From Struthio camelus (Eukaryota > Chordata > Aves > Struthioniformes > Struthionidae): a DNA stretch of 64,000 nucleotides. The notes beneath the pieces were generated by a model that did no database searches, was not told the origin of the DNA, and worked only from the letters and a program-made list of their open reading frames with translations. The stretch lies in assembly GCF_040807025.1 (NCBI RefSeq), contig NC_090946.1, forward strand, positions 84,561,141 to 84,625,140, given 5' to 3'. This document shows positions 1 to 9,480 of the stretch, piece after piece; the first letter of the stretch is position 1; the number at the start of each line of letters is the position of its first letter. Position numbers and translations under genes: made by a program.

Positions 1-301
1 TCTGTCTAATAACCTAGCCCTAGTTGCTGTATGTTTTGTTACCAAACTGTTTACCCTGTAATGTATGATGCCAAGTGCTGTTATAGCACCTTTCCTTTAA
101 GGAAAAGAAAATAAAAAAAGAACATGGTAAAGAGAAAAAGAACATGCACAAATGTAAGTGTTTCATTGAAGGTAAAATGCAAGTTTATCTGTTTGTTACA
201 GAGATGGAAGCAATGATAGCAAATGCTGACAAAGAGAAAAGATGGACAAGCAGTTTTTGGTGATTAATACCTAATGGACTGGATGAAACAGGGAAGCAAA
301 A

Positions 302-541
302 ATGAAGCTTAATGGACCCTTAATATCATCAGAAACTGCTACAGAAGGAGGTGTTCCACTATGGGTAACTAAGGTAACTATTATAACAAATGCCTGTTAT
401 TTCTGTCTCCCGGGGGTGGCACTGAGGACTAAAGTAACCCGTTCTTACCTTTTGGATATTGTTAACTGTATCTGCCTCAGTTTTGCTTTGGTTGTTATCT
501 TATATCCGTATACAAAAAGGAAAAGATATAATACTTGTTAG
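302..541 (+). other. Unrecognised 79-codon open frame, possible membrane-anchor remnant
   Basis: An ATG-to-stop frame of 79 codons that I do not recognise. Its C-terminal third has a hydrophobic run (about residues 49-68, rich in L, I, V, C and F) followed by a basic tail (KRKRY), a layout seen in single-pass membrane anchors. It lies in the same orientation as the degraded retroviral pol piece 560 bp downstream, so it could be retroviral debris. The order is wrong for an envelope gene, which follows pol. No splice sites or promoter support it. It may be a chance frame. Confidence 0.15.
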
Positions 542-596
542 AGTAATTGCCATGGCTGAAATTGAACAGACCAGGAAAATGTAAGCAAGCTGAAGT

Positions 597-602
597 AATA
601 AA
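597..602 (+). promoter_or_regulatory. AATAAA hexamer
   Basis: A canonical poly(A) hexamer about 55 bp after the 79-codon frame ends. In AT-rich DNA this can occur by chance, and no clear GU-rich downstream element is visible. Confidence 0.2.
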
Positions 603-1103
603 ATCAAATGGAACCAACTGAAAGCTGTCTCCATCTCCCCAAAAGGGAAACCCCATTCCTCCTGTTGAGGAAGGATCCCTAGGAATAGTGATCAGGATAA
701 CAGATCACCAACATATAACAGAAGGTCTGCACGTGTTACAAAAAGTATGCTGCATACATGTTTCTTTGCATGTGACTTTATGTATCTATGAAGCATCATA
801 TTTTAAGAGCTACAAGACAGCAACTTATTATCTTAGGGGAATGATAGTCAAGTGACCAGAGTTTCCGAAGAGGAAGTGAGAGTGAGAGAGAAGTATCTGA
901 ATTGTAAAATTAAGAGGTGAATTTCAGGAAGGCTCAATTGGTGCAACCCCAGGTTCCTGATATGGCAATGGTATTTGGGGAAACAGGAATAGAGTAGCTA
1001 GAAAAAAGGTTAAAGCCTTATGAAATTAAGACTCTTTCTTGTCAGTTCCAACTTTAGGGCAATTTTAGGAGGATTTAATTTCCTCCGGCAGTGTTAATAT
1101 AAC

Positions 1104-1616
1104 TTGCGTGGTATCAGCAGACCATGGTGGGAATTACAGGAAAGGAGTCAGGAATGGAGCTGGAACAAGGAACATGATGTTGCTTTCACTAAACTGAAAG
1201 AAGCGGCTGTAAAATCTCCTGCCCTCAAATTCCCAGGACAAGGCAAGCCTTTTTCAGTAAGGATTCCCACATCTACTGATTTCGTGGGAGCAGCGCTGCT
1301 GCAAAAGAGCAGTAGAGGGAAAGTGGGTGCCAGTGGCATCATCCTTACATCCCCTTTGAGGCCCGAACAGAAACTCTCTGGCTGTGAGAAAGACTGTTTA
1401 GAAGCAATCTGGGCTGTAACTGTCTTTGAGACTTTTACCTTTTATCAGCCCAGATGCAGCCCAATCTGCTCAATTCCCTCTAAACTAGCTCATGTCAGGG
1501 AAATAAATAGGCAGCAGAGTATCCTCTGTCTAAGTGGGACAGTGGGCACTGATCTTAACAAGGGGGGAGTTACAGTGCAAGTGTACCAAGAAGCAGATCA
1601 TCTTCTGTGCATCTGA
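1104..1616 (+). pseudogene. Endogenous retrovirus pol fragment (RT connection / RNase H start), decayed
   Basis: The translation has the pattern of the retroviral or Gypsy-type pol segment after the reverse transcriptase palm. A W...AF..LK motif with 'SPALKFPGQGKPFSV' is followed by a GAALLQ stretch (usual form GAVLxQ) and 'EKDCLEAIWAV', which matches the E-x-x-CLA-x-x-WA motif of the RNase H start. The Asp normally found just before the GA-L-Q stretch is displaced or lost. Upstream RT motifs (including YxDD), integrase and LTRs were not found, and the frame loses family resemblance after about residue 120. It is a short, inactive relic. Family assignment is by motif only; Gypsy-like and gammaretrovirus-like elements cannot be separated here. 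Confidence 0.6.
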
Positions 1617-2177
1617 ATTGAATGAGGGGTAGAGCGCGGTTGTGCCAAAAATGTGGACACAGAAGGCTTCTGAAAGACTAAGCTCTAGGAGCTACTTAGT
1701 CTAACTTCCCTTTCACAGCAACCCAAGTGTCCTCATGGCTTCCAAAAGGGGAGTTGGGGGAAGCGGTATTTGTGGCTTGCCTGTGCTCGTTTGCTTTGCT
1801 TGTGTGTATATTAGATCTGCTTTTGTGCATATAAACGGGTTTGTCTTATGATTTTCTGCAGAGCTCTGATTTTTTTTTTTGCTTTGCTTTATACTTTCGG
1901 AGGATGATGGATTTTACCGTGCCTCCATCAACAAGCGCTGGCTGACAAAGTTATAATGTCCCAGCGGAGACTCTTAGGCAAGACGGAGGAGTTCAGACAT
2001 GCAGCCTGCCAGAAGAACGTCACCTGGGAGGGGTTGCTAGCCTTGAGCTATAGGCGCTGATGCATATGGCTCATTCTGGCAGACACGGAGGGGTTTTCTT
2101 TGGTGGCAGAAATTGTAGCTTGACTGTACACCCTATAGCGGCAGTATTTTTGTGTTTATAAATTGTGTTAATCTTAG

Positions 2178-2365
2178 GTATTCAGAACATCGGGGATCGA
2201 CTACATGCTGCCATGAAGAACTACAGGCTACCGCTCTCAGACCTTTGTAAGTTACAGCGTGTCAAGAGCGGCCAGGAGAATCCAAATGCCAGTGGAAAGA
2301 TTCTCTGCGTGGTCCTGCTGAAGAACTTCGGCTGTAGGAAGGTTGGCTGCATCCTCACTGGACTT
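2178..2365 (+). other. Exon-like block, open through 62 codons, family unknown
   Basis: A 188-bp block preceded by 'atcttag' and followed by a donor-like CTT|GTGAGT. It is open in the frame that reads IQNIGDRLHAAMKNYRLPLS near its start and KILCVVLLKNFGCRKVG near its end. The composition is protein-like (balanced charge, few repeats), unlike the low-complexity frames elsewhere in the window. I do not recognise the family. No flanking exon with matching phase was found with confidence, so it may be an isolated exon, a pseudo-exon or chance. The pyrimidine tract before the AG is weak. Confidence 0.25.
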
Positions 2366-2639
2366 GTGAGTAATAAGCCACAATTCATGGACCAGCCAAG
2401 GAGAGAGGGGAATAGTGGGCCCGTGGGTGCACCCTCGCTCTTGCAGACACAGACACTCTGGAGGTATAGGGATACAGGCAAGCAGGCCCACAAGTGGCCT
2501 CCACGTGCCTTTCGGTGTGGCTGCGGGTCCTCCGCACAGCAGTGCCCAAGTGGACTTTGGGCCCAGCGGTACACAGAGAGCTCTGCAGCTCAGCAGGTGA
2601 GTGGAACTGGAGCGGGTTGAGGGCTGTTCTGGGCTGTCT

Positions 2640-3475
2640 GGATCCATCTGGTTCCACTCGCTGTCCCTCTGTCCAGCGCTCCATCTTTTTCTTTCTTTCC
2701 CCGTAGCTCTGTCCGATACCCCGTCCCTTTGTTTAGCTACTCATTGCCCTGCCCAGTTCCCCATCCCTCTGGTACTCTTTGCATCCCTCTGTCAATATCT
2801 TCCTCCCTCCGAGTGGCTCCCTGTCGCTCTGTCCAGCTCTCCATCATCCTTTTCCCCTCTCTGTCCCACTACCCGCCCGCTGTTCCTCTGTCCAGCTCCC
2901 CATCCCTCTGCTGCTCTTGTCTGTCTCTTTGTACCTTTCCAGCCTTCTGTCCCCCTCTCCAGCCTTCTCTTTCTATTTCTGTCCTTCTGTTCAGCTCCCC
3001 ATCCATCTATTTGTATCCCTATCCCTCTTTTCCCCTCTTCTATCTCATCTCTCTGTCTGACTTCCCCTCTCTCTTTTTTTTCTCTCCACCTTTCTGGTTG
3101 GCTCTTCATCCTTCTCACTCTCTTCCCATTGGTCTGACTGGCTCCCTTTCCCTCTCTTCCAGTCCCCGTTCCTCTGTCTGGTTCTCCACCCTTCTCTTTT
3201 GCTTCCCGTCCCTCTGTCTGCTTCCCCTTCCCTCCTTTCCTCTCTTTATTCTTCTGTCCACTTCTACATCCCTCTTTTTCTCTCTTCTGCTCCCTGGTCC
3301 TCTCTTCAGCCCTCCACCTGTCTGGCCCTCTGTCCTCTTTTTCTCTTCCTTTGTCCAGGGCCCTGACCCTGGGGCTAGGTCTCTATCCTTCTCTTTCTTT
3401 TTCCATCTGTCAGCCAAGCTCTCTATCCCTCTTTTCTTCTGTTCTGCTCCCTGTCCCTCTGTCCAGCTGAAGGTT
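2640..3475. repeat. Degenerate pyrimidine-rich minisatellite
   Basis: About 840 bp of C/T-rich + strand built from imperfect ~25-30-bp units around the words 'tccctctgtccagctcccc' and 'atccctct'. Open frames on both strands here are low-complexity by-products. The strong strand bias could form triplex (H-DNA). Confidence 0.75.
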
Positions 3476-3479
3476 CATC

Positions 3480-4690
3480 ATTCCTTTGTGTTTTGTCTGG
3501 TGTGGAAGGTGTCAAGAGGCAATTGGTGCTCAGCAGAGACGATCAGTAGCAACCAGAGGGTCCCATCAATCTGCCTGGTTCAGGTCATGTCAGATACCCC
3601 TGCAGTGACTCTATGTGCAGAGGCATGGGGCTGCGGATGTGCAGTGGGGGAGCACTAATGGGCCAAAGATGCTGTGGAGGATGTGGTAGACATTAGCATG
3701 TGGTAGAGATTAGCAGAGGCTCTGAGTATTCGGGTGTTAGGACAGGTGCAGGTAGGGCAGGGTGTGCTAGGGCAGTCTGGAGCTGCTGTTGTCCGTCTTA
3801 CACGTCAGCGCAGTCTGCAGTTACTGTGTCTTGTCTGCCTGTGCGCAGACAGGGCTGCTGCGCGGTGCAGTTGGAGTCGTGATTGTGTCGCTGGCATTGA
3901 GCCCTGTTTTCTGACTTTATGCAAACTGTTGTCTTCCCTACATCAGCCTTACTCTGCTCCTCTTCCAGGAGCCTGTGCTCAGCTCTGCTTTCCAACACGC
4001 TGTCACGTCACAGGGATTTCCAGCACGGTCTGTCTAACTTGGGCCACATGCTAGGCAGCCTGAACGAGTGAAGCAAAATCCTTCTTCTGTCATTGTCCAG
4101 GCCAGAGTCAGTTTCCCATCAGCTCAGTCTCCAGAGTTTGGAGTTTTTGGAGGCCTTAGTTTTTATCCTGCCTTGGCTGGACAGTGCTTTCTGAGAGTGT
4201 CCGTCAGCGGCACAGTTTCCCTGAGGAGGACCATCTACCGAAGGCTGGAGGTGGCCGAGTGCCTGAGCGAGCCTGACTGTATGTGAGGGCTGCCGTGACA
4301 TCCTTGCGATAAAACGGAGCCTGAGAGAGTGACTGGAGCAGTGTAGAGGGTCAGTCATAATTGTGGGAACAGTTACGGGCCTTGGACAAGGGAGTAGTTC
4401 TAGGAGGGCTGCGCAGTTGCCTGGCATCTCAGTAACTGTTCTGGCTTCTTTGCAGGTGCTGAAGCATAGTCTGGCAGTCGAAGGAGCGGTGTCACAGCTG
4501 GGAGCTCTGCGGAGATCTGTGGTTGGCCATGAAGGTCGAGCTCTGACTTGCAGCGTGGACGCAGCTAAGTCTTGGGGCTGCACTGTGTGTGTGCAGGGCT
4601 GGGAGGTGGAAGGTGGTTGTCCCCTAGGTGGTTGCTGGAGTCACTGGCTGTGGATGTTTGCCCATGGAGCTGAGGGGACCAAAAATATTA
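3480..4690. other. No gene seen
   Basis: Mixed-composition DNA with short open frames on both strands, none with protein-like conservation signs or good splice sites. The stretch is neither tandem repeat nor recognisable transposon. Confidence 0.5.
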
Positions 4691-4939
4691 ATTGTCTGTA
4701 ATGGAGTTGAATAAGCGCTTGCAATGTTTCAGGTAGGTTCAGTGGAAGTGCAGCTTACTGCAGTCCTGTGGAGCGATTCTTGCATGTGCTCACATTTGAA
4801 TGGTGGCTAAGACCAAGCTTATAAACAGCAACTGTAACGTGATTCTGATGCATATCTTCCTGTTCTGCTGTACTTCTAAATGAAGGGGAAACTTCTTAAG
4901 CTGTGGGCAAAACTTGCAAGCTCATGTGTACTTTGGTGT

Positions 4940-5275
4940 TTCTTGCTTAAAGCTGAGGGTTTGGAGTTTTTCACTTGAGGTTTATTGTTTAGTTTGCTGT
5001 TGAGGGTCTGTCAGTCAGGGGCTATGGTTTATTACTTTATTTTGTGGGGCTGTCTTTATCAGTCAGGGTTTACAGTTTGCTGACTTAGCGATCAGGGCGC
5101 AGGATTTAAAATCCAACCTCATCCGTAAATTTTAAAGCAACCACTTGGGTTCCAAGATTTGCAATTTGTCACATAGGGTTCAGGGCTTACGCCTTACTGA
5201 TAAATGACAAGGGCTGAATCCTTAGATAATAAACTGTAAGCCCCGAAGCCTAAGCAGCAGGCTGCAAACCCTTCT
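4940..5275. repeat. Degenerate 'aggGTTTacagTTTgctg' repeats with inverted copies
   Basis: Several loose direct copies of an 'agggtttacagtttgctgac'-like word occur between 4,955 and 5,200 ('agggtttggag', 'gtttattgtttagtttgctg', 'agggcttacgccttactga'). Inverted versions follow at 5,225-5,275 ('aataaactgtaagcccc', 'ggctgcaaaccc'). The result is an imperfect inverted repeat. The copies are too irregular to be telomeric TTAGGG arrays. Confidence 0.4.
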
Positions 5276-5707
5276 CTGGGGTTCCTAACCTTCCCCTGTT
5301 CCCAGCGTTCAGCTTTGTGCACTGACCTGAGGTCTGGATTTGATAAGGCGCAGGCCCATCGCACTGAGAGTGGTGATGTGACAGGTGAGGTGAGAGCTGT
5401 GAAAGTGTCTTGCAGGGCTCTAGTCTGGGGTAGGGCAGTAGTGCAGACAGGCAGGATCAGAGATCAAAGATCTTCTCACCTGTCAGAGCTGAATCCTATC
5501 CCTGAAGGAAAAAGTAGAGGGGATAGGCTGTCAGCTACTCAGACGCCTGCCGCGTCAAGGGCAGCAGCAGGAGCTGACCCTTCCCCAAAGGACCGACGAA
5601 CGCTGGTGCGGAGGTGACTCTTCAGGTGTCACAGGGTAAGGGGAAGCATGCTGGCACTGAGCTCCATGGCAAACTCCCTCCCAGGTGTTGCTTCTGTGCA
5701 GTAAAAC

Positions 5708-5713
5708 AATAAA
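5708..5713 (+). promoter_or_regulatory. AATAAA hexamer
   Basis: A canonical hexamer in 'gtaaaacaataaacag', followed within 40 bp by 'tttattctttgcacttgtgtctgtgg', which contains the U- and GU-rich run expected of a cleavage site. It could end a + strand transcript from 2-5.7 kb, but no convincing exon chain was found. Confidence 0.3.
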
Positions 5714-5799
5714 CAGTTGCTTTATTCTTTGCACTTGTGTCTGTGGTTCCTGCCGTCGCTTTGCCTGAAGATGATGCCCAGGGGAGGAGGTTACACATT

Positions 5800-6600
5800 G
5801 TGTCTGGGATTGGGAGCTGGTCCCCACATCCTTTGTACTTGGGGGTCCCTGCGGTTCCCAGGGACCCCAGTGCTGTTCACAGGGCTCGGGGTAACTTCCC
5901 TTGCATTGCCTCGACCCTTGGGGCTCTTGGTGGAGTTTCCCATTATCCTGGGGGCAGCCAGGGCCCCCCCCAGGGCCATGTGAAGTCCCCAGACTGCCCT
6001 CAAATTTGCTTTCAGCACTCCGCAATGTCCCTCATGTGTCAGTGGCGGGGGCCTGTGTGCCTGGTGCTGGGAGACAGTTTTCCTGGGGAAAGGGGGAGCC
6101 TGCAGGCACCTTGCTGTCAGCTGCATTGAGCCCTGTGACATGCCTTGTGGCCCCTTTAGTGTGCACAAAGGCCCTTCACTTGAATTTTGGTTTGCCCAAG
6201 AGCCCTGCATTTGCCCTTTGGTGGTCCTCAGGACAGCTCAATTCACGTTTTGGGTTGCTGGCAAGCCCTCTGTGTGCTTTTCCGCGTGCCCTGGGGCCCG
6301 ATGTTTGTTTTGCAGCACACTGCAAAGTTCCTTGTCCAGGGATCCAGGACAAGGATCCCTGGAAAGATCCAGAGGATCTTTATCCCCTGTCCCAGAGTTT
6401 TCTGGGTGATTTTTGGTGTGCCCCAGGGTCCTGCCTTTGCCTTTTGGTGCCCCCAGAGTCACTCTGTTTGCTCTATCATCACCTGGTAATATTTTTTTTT
6501 AACTTCTATTGCACCCAGAGGTCTCGATTTGTTCTCTTGTGCCCTGAATACTCCCTTTTCCTCTCTGTACAGCCCAGGGCTCTCCCTTCAGCTTTTAGCG
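5800..6600. repeat. Left outlier of decayed ~81-bp satellite monomers
   Basis: Spaced words such as 'ccccagggtcctgcctttgcc', 'ccagagtcactctgtttgc' and 'ggtcctcaggacagctc' match the monomer vocabulary of the array at 9.5-45.4 kb, but with heavy divergence. The domain was therefore once continuous across the CpG island and the 61-bp array, or those were inserted into it. Confidence 0.5.
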
Positions 6601-6819
6601 AGCACCTCTCAGGCGCTGGGGTGCCTCTGCTGCCCTGGCAGCCCCAGCTGTCCCTGATGGGGCTGAGGGTAATTCCCTTCCCCTGGTTCCTGAGGGCTGC
6701 AGCTGTGGGCCCTGGGGCTGGAACAAGCCCCAGGTGGGGCTGGGGGCCACGGCAGGCATGCGCCAGGGCTGGGGCCGCAGTCGGGAGGAAGCTCGTGCAG
6801 GGGCCGGTCTGGGACAACG

Positions 6820-7515
6820 GAGCTGCCTCTGAGCACCGCCCGCCGGGACCGGCGCTGCGGCCGCACCGCGGAGGAGGTGAGCGGGGCCGGGGGGTGCGCG
6901 CGTCCCGGCAGACGGGAGCATCTCGGGCCAGCGGAAACTGCGCCGGGGATGGCGGTGCACCAGGGCGGTGGGGAAGAGCGGAGCACCGGGGCCACGGGGA
7001 GTGGTCAGGAAGGGGGTGCGCTGGGGCTGGGGGGGAGGCAGGAGGGGGGCCAGGGCTGTGATGGGGCGAGGAGGGGAGAAAAAAGGGGGGCGCCAGGGCA
7101 AGGGTGGAACGAGGAAGGGGTTGCGCCGGGGCTGGAGGAGGAAAGAAAAGGGGCGTCGGGGCTGCAGTGGTGCGGGGGGAGGGAGGACGGGGGGGCGTCG
7201 GGGCTGGCGGGGTTGGTTTATTGCGCGGTGGGAGTGGCGCGGGGGGTCCTGGGTCAGACCGGGACCGTGTCGGGGGGGGCGGGGGAAGGAGAGATCCCAG
7301 AGGAAGCCCTGGGAGAGTCGCAGTGGGGGCAGGGGCAGTGTCGGAGCTGACCCGGGGCCGGTCCGGCGGCGTCGGGGGAATCTCGGGCCGGGGTTGGGGA
7401 TCGCGGGGCCCCTCTCCGGGCTCGGCGGCGTCCGGGTGTCAGGGGGCGGGAGGGTGGTTGGGACGGGAAGGAACTGAATCGCCCGAGGGTCAAGCTTCAC
7501 AGAGCGCTGAGGACC
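6820..7515. promoter_or_regulatory. CpG island
   Basis: CpG-dense, G-rich DNA with GC-box-like runs, including 'gctgcggccgcaccgcggag' and many GGGGCGG/GGGGGCG words. On the + strand a strong donor-like GAGGAG|GTGAGC places a possible first-exon end at 6876/6877. No protein-coding exon was recognised beside it. Together with the factor-site array immediately to the right, it looks like a promoter region that could fire in either direction. Which gene it serves is not visible in the window. Confidence 0.6.
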
Positions 7516-7520
7516 GCGGC

Positions 7521-8337
7521 ATGCCGGGAGCAGTAGTCTTCCGGCATGGGGCTTCCGGGCGGCCATGTTGTTTCGCGGGCCATGCCGGGAGCAGTAGTCT
7601 TCCGGCATGGGACTTCCGGGCGGCCATGTTGTTTTGCGGGCCATGCCGGGAGGAGTAGTCTTCCGGCACGGGGCTTCCGGGCGGCCATGTTTGTTCGCCG
7701 TGCATGCCGGGAGGAGTAGTCTTCCGGCACGGGGCTTCCGGGCGGCCATGTTGGTTCGCTCTGCATACTGGGAGGAGTAGTCTTCCGGTACGGGGCTTCC
7801 GGGAGGCCATGTTGTTTCGCTCTGCCTGCCGGGAGCAGTAGTCTTCCGGCACGGGGCTTCCGGGAGGCCATGTTGCTTTGCGCGGTGTGCCGGGAGCAGT
7901 AGTCTTCCGGCACGGGACTTCCGGGAGGCCATGTTGTTTCGCTCTGCCTGCCGGGAGCAGTAGTCTTCCGGCACTGAGCTTCCGGGAGGCCATTTTGTTT
8001 CGCTCTGCCTGCCGGGAGCAGTCGTCTTCCGGCAAGGGGCTTCCGGGCGGCCATGTTGTTTCACTCTGCATGCTGGGAGTAGTAAACTTCCGGCACTGAG
8101 CTTCCGGGCGGCCATGTTGCTTCGCTCTGCATGCCGGGAGGAGTAGTCTTCCAGCAGTAGCTTTCCCGGCGGCCATTTTAATCTGCAGGGCATGCTGGCA
8201 GGTGTTACCTTCCCCTGCGGGGCTTTTGGGAGACCATGTTGTGTCTCTCGAGGTGGCAGGAGGTGCAGCTGTCAGCGGGTTTCCCACCCGCTGGCCACGT
8301 TGTGTTCTGTGGCATACCAGGAGCTGTAGTTCCAGGT
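7521..8337 (-). repeat. 61-bp tandem array of ZNF143/THAP11 + ETS + YY1-like sites, 14 sites
   Basis: Unit starts lie at 7521, 7582, 7643, 7704, 7765, 7826, 7887, 7948, 8009, 8070, 8131, 8192, 8253 and 8314, exactly 61 bp apart with no indel. Read on the minus strand, each good unit holds a YY1-like CAACATGGCCGCC, CCGGAAG, a second CCGGAAG, and ACTACTGCTCCCGGCATG. The last matches the known ACTAC-N3-TCCC-R-GCATGC vertebrate promoter element bound by ZNF143 and THAP11. The first eleven units are well conserved; the last three (8192, 8253, 8314) are degenerate but keep the spacing. Because 61 = 3x20+1, long open frames appear in all three minus-strand frames; these are by-products. Motif presence is seen; factor binding is inferred from known consensus sites. 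Confidence 0.88.
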
Positions 8338-8339
8338 GT

Positions 8340-9480
8340 CTGTGCCTTCTCAGCCCTGCAGCATTGGCCCAGTGTCTCTGTTCCTCACTGGACATTTGCT
8401 GCTCCCAGGAGAGCGTCCATGGGTCACTGAGGCAGTGGAATTTCCCTGTCTTTCCCTGGTACAGGGCAGGAAGTATTTTCCATCTCTGGTGTGCCCAGAC
8501 AGGGTTCTCCCCAGGGCCTGGGGATGTCCCTATTGTCCCTGGGGAGGGCAGGGAGAGTGTGAGAGGCCGTGGGGGCTCCTGATAGTCATAGCTTTGTTCA
8601 GGCTTGGGGCCAGGTAGGCAGCAACAACTAGGAGGAGTGGTGGCGCTGGGAGGGAATGGTGCAAAGCTATCCTGTTTTGCAGCACAAGGAAACGCAACCA
8701 GCACTGTGGCTGTCCAAGGACCCTAAAAGAGCCGGAGAGACCCTGGAACAGCCGCAGGCACCCCACAGCAGCCCCAGGGACTGTGTCACTGCCTCCCAAG
8801 GTCACTGTGTTCAGCTACCTTTAACTGGGTGGAAAGAGCCTCCAGGAGCCCTGGGCACAGCTGCAGAGGATCCCCAGTTGCCTCTACATATTTTCTTTAC
8901 AAACATGGGATCTCTTGGATGCCTTGCTGCTGCTTCTGTGTTGCTCAGTGCCTAGGTGTGCTATGTTCGCATCCACCCTCTGTGCTGCCCTCTGCTCTGT
9001 TAGAGCTGTTGGCCGGATCAAAAGGGGTGTGCGGCTAAGAGCTAGGCCAGGGGGTCTCAGCTGCCTGGTATAGGACAAATAGGAGGGGGAATGGGCAACA
9101 GGACATAAAAGTACATGTGGATGAGAAACAGGTGCTTTAGAGGACTAAGATGCAGGGGCAACTGACAGGAGTAGAAGTAGCAGGGGAAAAGGGTGATGAG
9201 GAAGATGTGTTGTTAGAGGCAGTACAGCGGAGAAGAGAGGGGGAAAAATGCTCCTATGATGAAATAAAAACTGTCCTGAAGAGATTTGCTTTTTGCCCTT
9301 CAGGTTATGACTCTACATGACTTCCTGAGAACTGTTCTGAGCACATGGTGTTGTAGGTCAAGACTGCCTGGGCAGTGATCCTCAAGTTGTCTGCCAAGAC
9401 TACGCAACAGCTGACAGCTGCCTGCGGAATGAAAGCAAAGGCCTGCTTCTCAGAGGTAAGAGGCAGGGTCCAAGTGGAAG
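8340..9480. other. No gene seen
   Basis: Non-repetitive DNA with scattered short frames. I see no splice-site series, RNA gene or transposon signature. Confidence 0.5.

Noticed and set aside
4940..5275. Interstitial telomeric repeats
   Set aside because: agggtttacagttt-like words are too irregular and have no run of TTAGGG.
5306..5720. Two-exon 3' end with acceptors at 5305 and 5415 and AATAAA at 5708
   Set aside because: It would need a 31-bp intron, below the practical minimum for vertebrate splicing.
6595..8704. Minus-strand frames of 532, 404 and 185 codons over the 61-bp array
   Set aside because: A 61-bp unit cycles through all three frames and contains no stop on that strand, so long frames are automatic. 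The peptides are translations of factor-binding sites.
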